A DNA stretch of 64,000 nucleotides, taken from contig WTPW01000068.1 in assembly GCA_009809945.1 (NCBI GenBank), positions 224,889-288,888 of the forward strand, read 5' to 3'. Under the pieces are notes generated by a model. That model saw only the letters and a list, made by a program, of their open reading frames with translations, ran no database searches and was not told the DNA's origin. How positions within the stretch are numbered: the first letter of the stretch is position 1; each line of letters opens with the position of its first letter. A program made the position numbers and the translations under genes. Source of the stretch: Gigaspora margarita. Its lineage: Eukaryota > Glomeromycota > Glomeromycetes > Diversisporales > Gigasporaceae. Shown one piece after another: positions 12,104 to 24,208 of this stretch.

Positions 12104-13760
12104 GTGAAAGATTTCGATGACCATTGGATTATTGAATTTCTTACTCTTTATGGATACTGCGTCCAAAAATCTTCTTTTATAGTGCTAGAATCTTCAAAAT
12201 TCATCATCGTTACCCCGAAAATCGTACGCGACATAATCCGATATAAAGAATTACTCCTTCCTTTAAATTGTCAATCTTTGACTGAAAGGAATGATTACAT
12301 AATCCTCCTTTTAAGATTTGTTCTTCGTGATAATGCTTTCACGAAATTGTTTGGTGTACCTCTAGTGCCAGTGAATTGCATCTATTTTTCCGCTTTCGGT
12401 ATTCAACATTATTATTTGGCTCTTCCTTCAGATTTACAATTCTTTCCAACCATTGGTTTCGATGTCTTGATTACCGAAGAATTACCTGATGATATTAAAT
12501 CCATTTTTGAATCTGATAACTTTCAATCTGCAAACAAGATTAAAAAATTGGATCTTGACAGTTTTAATTGCCTTTTTCGTCATGAACTTTCTCATGCTCC
12601 AATTCGTAATTGGGATCCTGATACAACTACCACTTTTCTAAATAGACGTTGGCTTGAAAATCTTTGGAAAAGAATTTCTCAATTTGTTACTCAAGATTTA
12701 AAATTACTCAGAAATTATCCCCTCATTCCTATTATTACTACTACTACTAATAATTATTATCATATTTATGATCTTATCCCGATAAAAAATGAACTTCCTA
12801 TATTGAGATTTCCCAAAAGAAAAGATGGTATAATGAATGTCTTGAAAAAACTTGGTGTTCTTTTCACTGAAGAATTTCGTATAGATACTATGAAAAAATT
12901 TATTTGGGATTGGAATCTTTTAATGATTATTAAAGCTATAGAAAAATCTCGTTATATCAATAAAACTAGCATGAATTCTTTATTTCAACCTATATGTAAT
13001 AAAGAAAAAGATCAACTTCGTGAATATATTGTCACAAATTTGAGCGAGATATATCAGAAAGGTTTGATTTATTTATTTATTTTATTTTTTTCTTAACTGT
13101 TATCATTATACTAAAGACTTTATTTTTTTTTGTCTAGACCAATTTATCGACGAAAATATTAAGGATATTTTATGTCAATTACCTATTTGGCCTACTTATT
13201 CCGCTGATGGTAGTTACATAGCGGCTTATTGCGGTTGGCTGGTTCCGCATGGTCTTCCTTATTTCCAAGCTAATTTATTAAGTTCAAAAACTAATCATAT
13301 TAATTATAAGAAACCTGATGAAAAAAATTTATTGAAAATATTAAATGTTGTTGAATCCAATTATACTCAATATCTATTTTCTATTTTCAAAAATCTTGAC
13401 TTTGTTCGACCTGATGATCCTGATTATTTGGAATTTATAAAAGAATTCTTACGCCTTCCTACTCTTTTACATCCAAGCTGGTTATGTGAATATCGTTTCA
13501 TTCCTAATAATACAAAAACGGAATTGAGATTTGCTAGAGAACTTTATGATGATAGAATTCTTCTGTTCACTACTGTATTTGCTGGTTCTGATGTACTTAT
13601 TGCTCCTAAACTTCGTTGTGGTTGGTTATCTAATGTCCTTGTTAGTTTGGGCTTTAATGATAAAGTAGATGATGAAATTTTCATTCGATTGGCTTTTGAA
13701 ATTGAGAACTTATATAATTTACCTTCTCCTCTGATTTATTCTATCATGCTCGAATATTAG
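12104..13760 (+). CDS. Sacsin-like protein fragment (two exons; 5' start unresolved, 3' stop probably premature)
   Basis: Exon 1 (to 13061) and exon 2 (13138-13760) join in frame over a 76-bp intron with gtttga donor, cttaac branch site and tctag acceptor, giving about 527 codons. Features typical of sacsin repeat regions include WLENLWKRISQF followed by LLRNYPLIPI, VLKKLGVLF, LPIWPTYSADGSYI, and LRLPTLLHP with a later ARELYDDRILLF. Sacsins are large Hsp90-like/co-chaperone proteins; this piece lacks the N-terminal ATPase region. The frame is open back to 12050 but has no ATG: 12104 is a GTG, which nuclear genes do not normally use. Either an upstream exon is missed or the gene is truncated. 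The TAG at 13758 is followed in the same frame by more sacsin-like sequence. Confidence 0.65.
13062..13137 (+). other. Intron of the sacsin-like gene
   Basis: A 76-bp T-rich intron, gtttga to tctag, with a cttaac branch-point-like motif at about 13092. Removing it keeps the frame and joins QK to DQFIDENIK. Confidence 0.8.
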
Positions 13761-13947
13761 TTCATCATTTTTATTACTTGTAATAGATGGGATATTCTCA
13801 AATCAATTAATTTTATTCCATCAAAACCTGTGAATGATCCTTATCTTGAAACTGCAAAATTCAAGACTCCTAATCTTTGTTCTTTTAATTCTCTTCATTT
13901 ACTTAAACATATGAAATTATGTTGGACTCAATGCGCTTTCCCTACAT
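13761..13947 (+). pseudogene. In-frame continuation of the sacsin-like gene after a TAG
   Basis: The same frame as exon 2 continues after TAG with WDILKSINFIPSKPVNDPY, then CSFNSLHLL and CWTQCAFP, which fits the sacsin repeat. No GT donor exists between about 13700 and the aatag at 13786, so an intron does not remove the stop. Homology ends in a (ta)n run at about 13948. I infer that the gene is pseudogenised, or makes a shortened product. Confidence 0.55.
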
Positions 13948-16504
13948 ATATATATATATATTTATTATGCAAATTCATCAAATTTTATTATCACTATAAA
14001 ATTTTAAACTTTTATAGCTTTTTTAAAATAAAATAAACTAAAAAAAAGTTTTTGCAAATTTAATAGCTTTTTGATTAAACTATCAAATCTATGAACCAAA
14101 TTTTTAATATCTTTTATTTTAAAAAGTTTATATTAATTTAAAGTTATATATAGTTTGCAAATTTGGTGCTTATATATAAAAAAACATAACAAAATTTAAA
14201 TTATTAACAAAATTTTAAATTTATTAATACAATTTAAATTTATATTAAAATTTTCTGCATTTTTATTGGTCAATTATGTTATACTGCAACTAACAAATTG
14301 GCGCCTATATATAAAAAGTTGTTGGCTTTAGATGGTACTAACTGTATTAAAAATTTCAATAAAAGTAACAAAATATATAATCACATCAGTAATAAATAAC
14401 TATACTATTTTGAATAAAATTTTTACTACAATACCGGACAAAACACATTCTACATTTATTAATAAAAACTTTAAAGTGTTATAACTTTTTAAAACAAGTT
14501 AAATCATAAAACCCTTTGACAAATTGATAGATTTTTAAATAAACTACATTTCTGTTAGAGAATTTTTTTTTATTCTTTGTTTTGAAAAAGTTATAAGGGA
14601 TTAAAGTTTATATGAGTTCAACCAATCTAAATTAATTACACAAAAAGTAGTCTGGTTATATAAGTACTAGAATCTGTATTGGCCAGGTCGAGTTAGGTTT
14701 TACTAGATCTGATTATTTTGTAAACCCGGCCCAAACTTGCTTAAATTTATTATTGAGTTTGAAAATTTGAACCCAAACCTGGCCCGATATTGCTCAACCC
14801 TGGCCTGATTTTAAAATTTACTATAGTTTACAAGAGTTTAAGAGCATATTAGTGTTAAAGTGGCTTCGACTTATTTGTGTAGGTAATACAAAATACTTGA
14901 GAGGAAATAGCCAATCAGAAATAAAGTGTATCAATGTGTTGGGTGTAGTTAAAATCTAAAATTGTTAGGGTTAGCATAATCTCTTTCTCGAAAGATGATA
15001 TATATATATTATTCATTTTTTTTTTTCTATAATAGGTTTTAAAAATTTTTTAGTGGTTGAAGACTCTATTTGGTCTGTTAGTAGTTTTTAAAATTATTAG
15101 ATTAGGATGAAGATTATATTAGGTTAGTTTTAAGATTCTTATACAATATTTTAGCAAAATATTTTTAAATTATCATAGCTAATAAAAAATTTTATTTATT
15201 GTTATTTAAAAATATTTTAGTTGGGAGAAAAGTCATATACCTGCCTATGTGTTGAGAGTTTTTGTATTTTTTTTAAAAAAAGGTAAAGTTACTGGTTTTT
15301 GGTTTTTTTTTTTGTTGAGTTATAAAATGAATTTGGATAAGTTTTTTGAATTTATGATGTGAATTTCTAATAGGTGATGTTAGTAGTTGTTTTTAAAGTA
15401 TGGAATTATAATTTTTGTATGTAGATAATTTTTTTAAGTTTTTTTGAATATGATTATTAGAATTATTTGGTTTTTTTGAAAAAATTATTTTACGCATAAA
15501 GTTGTGAATTTTGGTAATAAAATGTTTTATTTCTGGGCGAAGTTTAATAATTAATTAAGTTTTGGCAAATGCTATTTTAAAGTTGTTTAAATAAAGGTGC
15601 TTACATTACTGTAGCTATAGAATGAAACAAATTTTTTTTTGTTTTTAAAATCGATTTGAATGCTTATTTGTTTAGTTAATTTGTAGCTATAATTATAAAA
15701 CAATTGGAGAGGAGAAAGTATATCGATTTACAAGAAAGAATAGGCACCATTGTATATTATATAATGATAGATTGTGATATTGAAGGTAATTATTATACGT
15801 TTTTTTTTTAATAGCATTAAGAGGGAATATTTAAGGGTTTCAGGTGTTTTACTGAAAAACAAAAAATTCAGTAGTATCGTTGTTGTATATTGGTGCAGTA
15901 TGTTGTTGGATATAGGTATAGCATTATCATAAGCGAATTTTTAAATAATAATATTGAGAAAGTTTATATATACATTTTAGTAGTTAATGTTAGTATTAAT
16001 TGGAAGTTACTGAAGTTAAATATCTGGATTTATTAGTTATTTTTATGACAAGAGTAAGATATGGGTTAACAAAGATTATGTTAAATAATGATGTGGTGGC
16101 AGTTTTGTTTTATATGTTTACTGCAATAAAAGTTCAGTTTATATTTGATTTAATTTTTTTATATTTGAAATTTTATACGTTTGTATTGTAGGTTTAATAT
16201 AAGAATTAAATAGGTTGGGGTATAAAATTGATAAATTTTTTGAGGAAAATGAGTTTTAGAAGATCGAGTTATTTTAAATTTTATTAAAGGGTCAAGTTCT
16301 AATAGTATGAAAGTAGTGGTAAATCTTTAGATTCTGTAAAAATGAATAATATTTTTATATTGTGATAAAAAATCAAATAATTATTAGAAATTTAGTGTAG
16401 ACAAATTTGCAATAATTAAAATTTTTATTTATCTAATTGGTAAATCTTAGTATAAAATCACAAAATACGCATATGGATTATGCACACCTTTATATAATTG
16501 GGTT
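13948..16504. other. AT-rich intergenic DNA
   Basis: No gene recognised; an open frame at 16000-16191 is low-complexity and unsupported. The one structured patch is a cccggcccaaactt / cctggcccga segment at about 14690-14820. Confidence 0.5.
14690..14820. mobile_element. Possible decayed end of a GGCCC-type hAT
   Basis: The segment tgtaaacccggcccaaactt, then aacccaaacctggcccga, resembles the subterminal repeats of the elements at 7782 and 24791. Ends and target duplication are not visible. Confidence 0.35.
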
Positions 16505-16884
16505 TAGGGTTCCAACCTTTCACCTGAATAACCATTTAACCGGTGACCTGACCTGAAAAATTACTAACTGGGTCATACTTTAATAAGACCGGTTTAATTT
16601 CAATATGCGAGTAACTGGTTGTTAAACGGGTAAATACGGATATACAGTTGATTCAGGTATCCGGTTTATAGATAATTGATGATTTAGGTTAGCGATAGTG
16701 ATTATGCATAAGATAATGCATAGTGCATAGGATCTATTATCAATCATTGAAAAAGCATAAATTTTTTTAAAACTTGTATTATTTTCTTGCGCTCTGCATT
16801 TTATCTTAAACGTTATTATACAAACCTGTTGTCCACTAGCAGCTGCCAATATTCACATTAGCCATTGTTTACCAGCTATCATTG

Positions 16885-17030
16885 ATCACAAGTTATTACC
16901 CAACAAGTTGTCGTCCACGAGCTATATCTACAAGTTGTCACCCGCAAGCTAAGTTGTTGCCCACAACTATGCCTACAACTGTCACCTACTCACAAGTTGT
17001 TGCCCACAAATTGTCACCTGCAAAAAAAAA
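16885..17030. repeat. Minisatellite with caagttgttgcccac units
   Basis: About six imperfect copies of acaagttgtcgcccac. The open frame over this stretch is a repeat translation. Confidence 0.7.
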
Positions 17031-17399
17031 AACACGTCAAGCGTGTAATAACAGAGGTCTAAAATTACAGGTATAGTATAATAATTTTAAATTATCAAGA
17101 TATTTTTAGAAATTGTAATTATAGCATTAAAGNAAATATTTCTTTAAAAGNTCGACTTAATAAAATTATCNNTTTNACTTAAATTTATTGAGTTTTGCGA
17201 AGTGTATCCCTCTGATGATTAATTAATTTTATCAAATGATTGTAATGGCGATTGCGATTGTGCAAACTAATTTATCATAAATCTGAGTCTTGCATTGGCT
17301 AGGAGTTAGAAATAATTATTGTAAAAAAAATTTAATTATTATAGGGGGTCTCACAATTTTGTTAATAACTTCGAATTAAATAAATCTTGCAATCAGTTA

Positions 17400-17552
17400 G
17401 GGCCGTGACGGATATTACGTAATATCATTTTATCAGAGAGCTACCCCCCTCCCCCCACATAAGACCAATTAGCCAATCAAATTGTATAATTCGTCTTATG
17501 TAAAAATTTTTTGATCCCCCCCTAGGATATTACGTAATATCTGTCACTGCCC
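17400..17552. mobile_element. PIF/Harbinger-like MITE (153 bp), TTA target duplication
   Basis: The TIRs are gggccgtgacggatattacg and, as reverse complement, gggcagtgacagatattacg, continuing to taatatc. It is flanked by tta on both sides (17397-17399 and 17553-17555). The inner end of each arm is the palindrome gatattacgtaatatc. GGGC-type ends plus a TTA duplication are the PIF/Harbinger signature. It sits inside the hAT at 16505-17750 and is therefore younger. Confidence 0.8.
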
Positions 17553-17813
17553 TTAAACAGGTATCCGTATAGTTTAATCGGGCAACCATGTCATCTGATA
17601 TAATCAGGTAACCGTGTTATTTGGTCTAATCAGGTAGCTGTGTTATCTAGTTTAATCGGATAACCAGTTTTGATTTCAGGTTTCCGGTTAATAAAAAGTG
17701 TTAACCCAACGGGTCACGGGTTTGAATTTCCAATTCGGATTGGAACCCTAATTGGGATTAGTCAATCTAGATTAGATCATTTAGATTATCAAATAAAAAG
17801 TGCATATATAAGT

Positions 17814-18614
17814 CTATCGCATATGGATTAGTCCTTTTGTATGTATTTTGTTTAGTCTAGTATACTTATTTATGACAGATTTATTTGCTTTTATAGAACT
17901 AAAGTCGAAGTTTAATATGTTGATAGAATCCCAAGTAGGAGCTCTGCTTATAGCAACATAAACTTGGCCTTCTGCGAAAATATTGTAGCCTACGCTAAGT
18001 GTAGTCTGTGGTAGGGTTAATCCCTGAGTTTTGTGGATTGTGAGTGCGAACGTGTTTTGAAGAGAAAATTGTTGTCTTGATGCTGGGTTTCCGTTAATTT
18101 CAAAGTAAGATGTTTCTTTTTGAACGTTAAGTTTGACAATGTCAGTTGCAGTAGGGAACATTACTTCAATAGTTTGATCATTTATTATGCTAGTAATTAC
18201 ACTTATCATTTTGTTACAGATGTTATATTCGAATAGTTTGTTGTTCAGGAACATAACTCTTGCCCCTTCCTTAAGGATTATTTCATCGAGTAAATTAGTG
18301 TAGCGGTTGTAATTGAAGTTATTTTGGTTGGATGTACTTAGAAATCTATGATTTAGGGTGTCTAAGGCTTTTGAAACTAATGAATTAAGACCAAATTCAT
18401 TAGTTGGGAGATTTTTGCATATGATTTTGTTAATCTCTTTAGCAGATTGGCGCGTTTTTACAAGATAAATTGTAGTAATTATTGTATGTTTGAGATTTGA
18501 GTTCCGTATCTTGTTATTGATTATATTTTTCGATGCTTCTGATAAGCGACCATATCGTAATTCTTGAAGTAAATTGTAAAAACTGGGATCGCTTCTTTGT
18601 CTTTTAGGTTGTGT
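17814..18614 (-). pseudogene. Helitron RepHel: C-terminal PIF1-like helicase part
   Basis: Minus-strand reading gives the second half of a PIF1-family (superfamily 1B) helicase. Conserved pieces are EGARVMFLNN, then FALTIHKTQGLTLPQTTLSV and GQVYVAISRAPTWDSINIL, matching helicase motifs V and VI. From 18600 the frame continues as TQPKRQRSDPSFYNLLQELR, which in the intact gene joins sequence at 19364 and beyond. Stop codons and a missing upstream connection make it a pseudogene. In Helitrons this domain unwinds DNA during rolling-circle transposition. Confidence 0.8.
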
Positions 18615-19363
18615 TAGTGCTCTGATCGGGTTGACCCGAACAACCCGAAACTAACTTGGTTATAATAAATTTATTAGATGGGTCATGACTATAGATGCTA
18701 ATGAAATTAAACTATTTCACCAGGTGATACAGTAAAATAGTTTTACCAGAATTACACCAAAATTTTATTTTAGTGAATTGGTACAATTGGTGATATTGGT
18801 GAATTGGTGAATTAGTGAAATTGGTGAAATTGGTAAATTGGTGAATTGTTGAATTGGTGAAATAGTGAATTAAATTGGTGAAATGGTAAATTGGTGAAAT
18901 AGTGAAATAGTGAATTGGTGAAATAGTGAATTGGTAAAATGGTGAATTGGTGAATTTGCTCAGTCCTATAAACGGTAAATAGTTCTGACCTCAAAGTGTG
19001 CCTATAAAAACATAAAATGTAAAAACATGAACAAAAACCTAACTGAATTCCAGGCTAAAATAATTCCAGACTCTAGAAATTCACTATTTCACTATTCCGC
19101 TGTTTCACCATTCCACCAATTCACCAATTCACCATTTCACCAATTCACCATTTCACTAATTCACCAATTTACCAATTATACCAATTACACCAATTCACTA
19201 GTTACACCAGTTTCACCATTACCAATTGGTAATTGGTAAAATGGTGAAATCATTTCACCACTCTGATTTAATTTCACCAGCATCTATAGTCATGACCCAT
19301 ATAGTAAATCTATTATTATTGAGGTGGTTTTAGGTTGTTCGAGTCAACTCGATCAGAGCACTA
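18615..19363. mobile_element. hAT-like foldback element (749 bp) inserted in the helicase
   Basis: The ends are tagtgctctgatcgggttga and, as reverse complement, tagtgctctgatcgagttga. The flanks ggttgtgt and ggttgtat form an 8-bp TSD with one mismatch. The long arms include gggtcatgactatagatgct and its complement. The two halves carry converging minisatellites: gaattggtgaaat on the left (18775-18955) and its complement on the right (19079-19260). Removing the element and one duplication copy restores an open helicase frame, which supports the boundaries. Confidence 0.9.
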
Positions 19364-20436
19364 GGTTGTATTAAGAATAGAAGAAAAAATTTTTTCTAGG
19401 CAGCCAAATGAAATACATATTGAGCATTTATTGGTGGCAGTTGAAAGAGATCACTGACCAGGAGTACAGGAATTCCACCAAATATTTTTGAGTTTTTATA
19501 AATTGAACCAAACATATTGCTGATAAATGAGAAAAGGTCACTTGAAACTATTGACACTTCTTCAATGATTAGAATTTCAACTTTTTTTAGAGATTCATTT
19601 GAGCTTTGATCATGAATTGCCAAGGTCTCATATTGGGAATAAGTTTGTTTTATCTTTAGAGCTAAGTAGATGGTTTTTTTTACCAACATTTTGTATAGCC
19701 ATTCCAGTTGGTGCAATTACGAGGTAATTAAGTTTTTTTGATTTAAAAAGGTTTATAATTATATATAAATGATAAGATTTACCCGTACTAGCTAACCTAG
19801 TTAAGAAGAAGTATGGGTATTTACCTTTGCTTTCTACCCTCCAGGAGTTACAAAGGATGTCGTATATTAAATATTGGTCTTCATCTAGCATTAAAGTGCA
19901 GTGAGAGTCAATGGTTGGGTTTTTTGTTCCAGTGATATTAGTTGTTTGAGGATTAATTTATGGAGTTCCATGTTTTTAGATTGGTTAGTATTTGTTTTAT
20001 GATTTCTTTATAGGTATTTGAGATTCGAAGTTGTTGGGTTACTAAGGTGTTGCTTAGCCTATTAATTTCTTGTTCATACTGTTTAGAGAATAGTGATTTA
20101 AATTTTTTGAAGTAATTTGGATGGTTTCCAAGAAGCTCTTCTTCTGAGTAGCATGGAATTTTCATTATTAAATGTTGGAAGAAGAATAATTCATCTAATT
20201 TGAGGATTCGATGAATTTTGAAGCATTTTGGTATATTTAATTTTATATTAATTTTTGCTTGTATTGATATAATAATAGATTTGTTTTTTTTTTTATGTAT
20301 TTATTTGGTTTTATTTTTGATACATTTATAATTTTTAATTCTAATTATTTTTTTCGATATGATGGAAGTATTTTTTTTTATCTTATTTGTACTGTTATGA
20401 GTTATGTTTTACGATATACTGGTAACAAACAGACTT
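19364..20436 (-). pseudogene. Helitron RepHel: N-terminal PIF1-like helicase part
   Basis: On the minus strand, IPCYSEEELLG and the linker lead to MLDEDQYLIYDILC and a degenerate Walker A (LASTGKS where GxAGTGKS is expected, near 19780). APTGMAIQNV follows; then, after a frameshift, Walker B as ILIIEEVSIVSSDLF and motif III as LLVSDLFQLPPI. These are helicase motifs I-III of PIF1-like proteins fused to Helitron Rep. The gene is interrupted on its 3' side by the hAT at 18615 and on its 5' side by the stack starting at 20437. Confidence 0.8.
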
Positions 20437-20474
20437 GAGAGCACCAGGATGTAGGTGAGATTTTCTAGGTCATG

Positions 20475-21615
20475 TGACAACCCGATCTCTGATCCACAAA
20501 TCTTACGTTTTTGATACTCTTGCACTTACTTTTTTGATACTGATCGACATGAAATTTCAGTAAAAATAAGAATTTTCAAAACTTTGAGCGAAGATATCTT
20601 GGCAACCATAAGACCAAATTTGGTAAAACTTTTTTTATTTGAATTCTATGGCTTCATAGAATTCAAATAAAAAAAATTCATCGAATTTAGTCAAGTGGTT
20701 GTTGAGTTATCTTCACTCAAAGTCAGAGAAAATCAAAACGCCTATCAAAATAGAAGCTGCACCAAATTTTTTATCTAACTTTGAGCAAAAATACCTCGAC
20801 AACCATCTGACCAAATTTGATAAAACTATTTTTTTGAATTCTATAGCTTCATATAATTCAAATAAAAAAATTTTTATCGAATTTAGTCAAGTAGTTGTCA
20901 AGATATCTTCGCTCAAAGTTAGAAAAAAATCAAAACAACTATCAAAATAGAAGCTGTGCCAAATTTTTTTCTAAATTTGAGTGAAGTTGTCTTGATGACC
21001 ATCTAATCAAATTCGATAAAACTTTTTATTTGAATTCTATAGTTTTATAAAATTTATATAAAAAAAGTTTTATCGAATTTGGTTAGATAGTCGTCAAGAT
21101 ATCTTCGCTCAAATTTAGAAAAAAATTTGGCACAGCTTCTATTTTGATAGTTTTGACTTTGAGTGAAGATATCTTGACAAATACTTGACTAAATACGATA
21201 AAAATTTTTTTATTTGAATTATATAAAGCTATAGAATTCAAAAAAAAAGTTTTATCAAATTTGGTCAGATGGTTGTCGAGGTATCTTCGCTCAAAGTTAG
21301 ATAAAACATTTGGCGCAGCTTTTATTTTGATAGGCATTTTGATTTTCTCTGACTTTGAGCAAAGATAACTTGACAACCACTTGACTAAATTCAATGAATT
21401 TTTTTATTTGAATTCTATGAAGCCATAGAATTCAAATAAAAAAAGTTTTAACAAATTTGGTCTTATGGTTGCCAAGATATTTTTGCTCAAAGTTTTGAAA
21501 ATTCTTATTTTTACTAGGATTTTCATATCGATCAGTATCAAAAAAGTAAGTGCAGGGGTATCAAAAATGTAAGATTTGTCTCCGATCCAGGTTGGGATCA
21601 CGTGATCTGAAATAG
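20475..21615. repeat. Large palindrome built of smaller palindromic units
   Basis: The segment folds on itself about position 21048: sequence from 20500 to 20665 reappears inverted at 21590-21410, and 20670-20960 at 21400-21120. Each arm is made of units that are themselves inverted repeats around gaattctatagcttcatag, with arms ending gagcgaagatatcttgacaa. Many open frames here are translations of the same unit on either strand and have no protein signature. Confidence 0.85.
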
Positions 21616-21724
21616 TCAAAATTTGACTCTCCGATTAGCTAATTCCTCTTCAGCTCCAAGTGTTTGTATTACCCGTACAAATAAGTGATCCGCCCAACAA
21701 CTAACACAACAACACATATGCAAG

Positions 21725-22174
21725 AATAGTTTTTTTTTTGTTTTTTTTTTTTAATCAGGGGAAGGGGAGTTTTTTTAATTGGTTTTTTTTTAATTGGTTT
21801 ATTTTTTTTAATTCGTTTTATTTTTTTTATTTTTTTTGTTTTATCTTTTTTAGTTTTTTATTTTTTTATTTTTTCATATTAATTCATTTTATTTATTTTA
21901 TTTTATTTTATTTTTTTTATTTTTTTTATTTTTCGTAATTTATTTTTATTCATTTTATTTTTAATTCAGTTTATTTTTTATTTTTTTTATTTTTTTAAAT
22001 TATTTTTTGTTATTTTAAATTTTTTTTTATTTATTAAATTCGTTTTAATTTTTAATTTTTTTTTAAATTATTTTTTTTATTTTTAGTTTTTTTTTATTTT
22101 TTTTTTATTTTGGTTTTATTATATTTTATTTTATTTTAAATTTATTTATTTTTTTTTAATTAATTTATTTTTTT
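21725..22174. repeat. T-rich low-complexity tract before a gap
   Basis: Several hundred bases of ttttattttttt-type sequence with almost no G or C, running into the gap. Confidence 0.9.
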
Positions 22175-22478
22175 NNNNNNNNNNNNNNNNNNNNNNNNNN
22201 NNNNNNNNNNNNNNNNNNNNNNNNNNNNNNNNNNNNNNNNNNNNNNNNNNNNNNNNNNNNNNNNNNNNNNNNNNNNNNNNNNNNNNNNNNNNNNNNNNNN
22301 NNNNNNNNNNNNNNNNNNNNNNNNNNNNNNNNNNNNNNNNNNNNNNNNNNNNNNNNNNNNNNNNNNNNNNNNNNNNNNNNNNNNNNNNNNNNNNNNNNNN
22401 NNNNNNNNNNNNNNNNNNNNNNNNNNNNNNNNNNNNNNNNNNNNNNNNNNNNNNNNNNNNNNNNNNNNNNNNNNNNNN
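22175..22478. other. Assembly gap (304 N)
   Basis: A run of N flanked by low-complexity T-rich sequence. Confidence 0.99.
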
Positions 22479-23556
22479 ATAAAAAAATTTTTATTAAGTT
22501 TGATAAAATAGTTATCAAGAACGTTGAGTTTGAAATTTCAAAAAAGGGGGTGCTTATTCATGTTAGGATACGGTAATTTGTTTTTTTTTATTTTAATTCA
22601 TTTTATTATTTAGTTTTTTTTTTACTTTCTATTTTTTTAAAATTTGTTCAATTTTAATTTTTTTTAAATTATTTTTGTAATTGTAATAATTTATTTTATT
22701 TTTTATTTATTTAAATTAATTATTTTAAATTATTTCAGGTAAAATAAAGAAACTCCTAGAAGAAACCTTTGCAAAGATGAAGTTTTCTAGTGAAAGAACG
22801 TAGAGTACTACTCCGTCACACTAGTTTAAGTTTTGAATTTATTTTCATTTTCTAATTGTTTTCTTTTTTTTTTAAATACTTATTTTCATTTTATTTTTAT
22901 ATATTTTATTTTATAATACATAATTAATTCTATACTATCTAAAACTCAACCCCGCACTAAAACTAAAACTAACCTTAATACTACAATCTAATCTCTACCT
23001 CGACTATCTAACCCTATTCCTTATCTAACACTAACCCTTATTAAAAACCTCTTTAACATCAATTACAGCACTATGACATCTAGCAAAATGTTACAAATGA
23101 TAAAACAATAAAGTGAGAAAACAACAAAGTGAGGAAACAACGAAGCGAGGAAACAACAAGATGATAATACTAAAAAAAAAATAAAATAAAACATTACAAA
23201 TGAAATAATAGTACAAGAAAACAGAGACGTGACGAAATGATAATAGAAGAAAAAAAAGTAAACCGCCACTAATAAAACGACAATTGCACCTTATTTATGA
23301 CAAGTGAAAACACAATGACAGCAATTGCAATACCGAACCAATAATGAAACCAAGGATAAAACTGTAGACAATACCAACAGCGAAGAGAGGTAACAATACC
23401 AACAGCAAAGAGAGGCGACAACACCAACAACGAATAGCAATGTTAAAAAAAAGGTTGGTTAAAAAAAAAAAGAAGCTATATATTTATTTTTTTTATGTTG
23501 ATCTGTATAACAGGGAAGTGTCTATGTGATCACGTGATCCTGACCTAAGACCAGAG
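22479..23556. other. Right part of the Mutator-like element, no gene seen
   Basis: The first 50 bp resemble the palindrome unit. Then follow T-rich DNA, a pyrimidine-rich stretch (22940-23050) and A-rich simple repeats of aaacaacaaagtgagg type (23090-23460). The minus-strand frame at 23063-23269 is a repeat translation. Confidence 0.5.
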
Positions 23557-24208
23557 TAGAGTGTCTAGGATTATGATGCTGCATAATATGCGCATAATTT
23601 GGCCTATACCACATATGCATTATTCATTGTACAATTTGTATATTTTGAGTTATCTAATATAATAACTGCATAATCCGTTGAAATTGCTTATGTTATATAT
23701 TTAAACAACCAATCATAATCATTTAACTATCATGAACATTAAATATAAATACATATTGCTTCATATTTACATATATATTTTAGTAAATTGTACTTACATT
23801 CATATGTATGTATGTACAAAAACTTGAAAAATATTTATTCTAAAAAAAGATATCAACTGGCAAATACGTATTAATTTTTTTTAATATATGTAGCAATAAA
23901 TTCTTATAAGCACAAGTGATTTATTTTTTCATGATAATTTATTTTGATAAAAAAAAGGTAAGATGAATAATTTGTGTAAAATAGTTTAGTATAAAGTAAT
24001 TAAATATTATACTTATTTTCTATGATTTATAGATAATATAGTATATATAAATATCAACAACTATAGTTATTAGCAGTTATTGTTCATGTGATATGATCAT
24101 GTAAAAATTTTTTGCCTTGATATTATTGTCATAAAATGATATCATCATTTATGCAAAATGTCACGACAAAAAATTCATATGCTAATATAATATGAACAAT
24201 AACATCAA

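Larger units (their letters stand above)
16505..17750. mobile_element. Non-autonomous hAT-like element (1246 bp)
   Basis: The ends are tagggttccaa and ttggaacccta, flanked by attgggtt and attgggat, an 8-bp TSD with one mismatch. Subterminal regions hold repeated aaccggt / gtaaccgtgttat motifs (about 16540-16670 and 17560-17690). The interior has a minisatellite of caagttgttgcccac units and a nested Harbinger-like MITE at 17400-17552. No transposase is visible. Confidence 0.8.

Noticed and set aside
12104-12106. GTG as the start codon of the sacsin-like gene
   Set aside because: Nuclear genes start at ATG; the frame is open to 12050, so the true start is probably in an unseen upstream exon or lost.
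20699-21394. Conserved proteins (LSYLHSKSEKIK..., also on the other strand)
   Set aside because: The similar frames are copies of a palindromic repeat unit read from either strand.
22940-23050. Telomere-like repeat (ctaaccctt, aactaaaactaacc)
   Set aside because: Only irregular pyrimidine-rich sequence, with no tandem ttaggg array.
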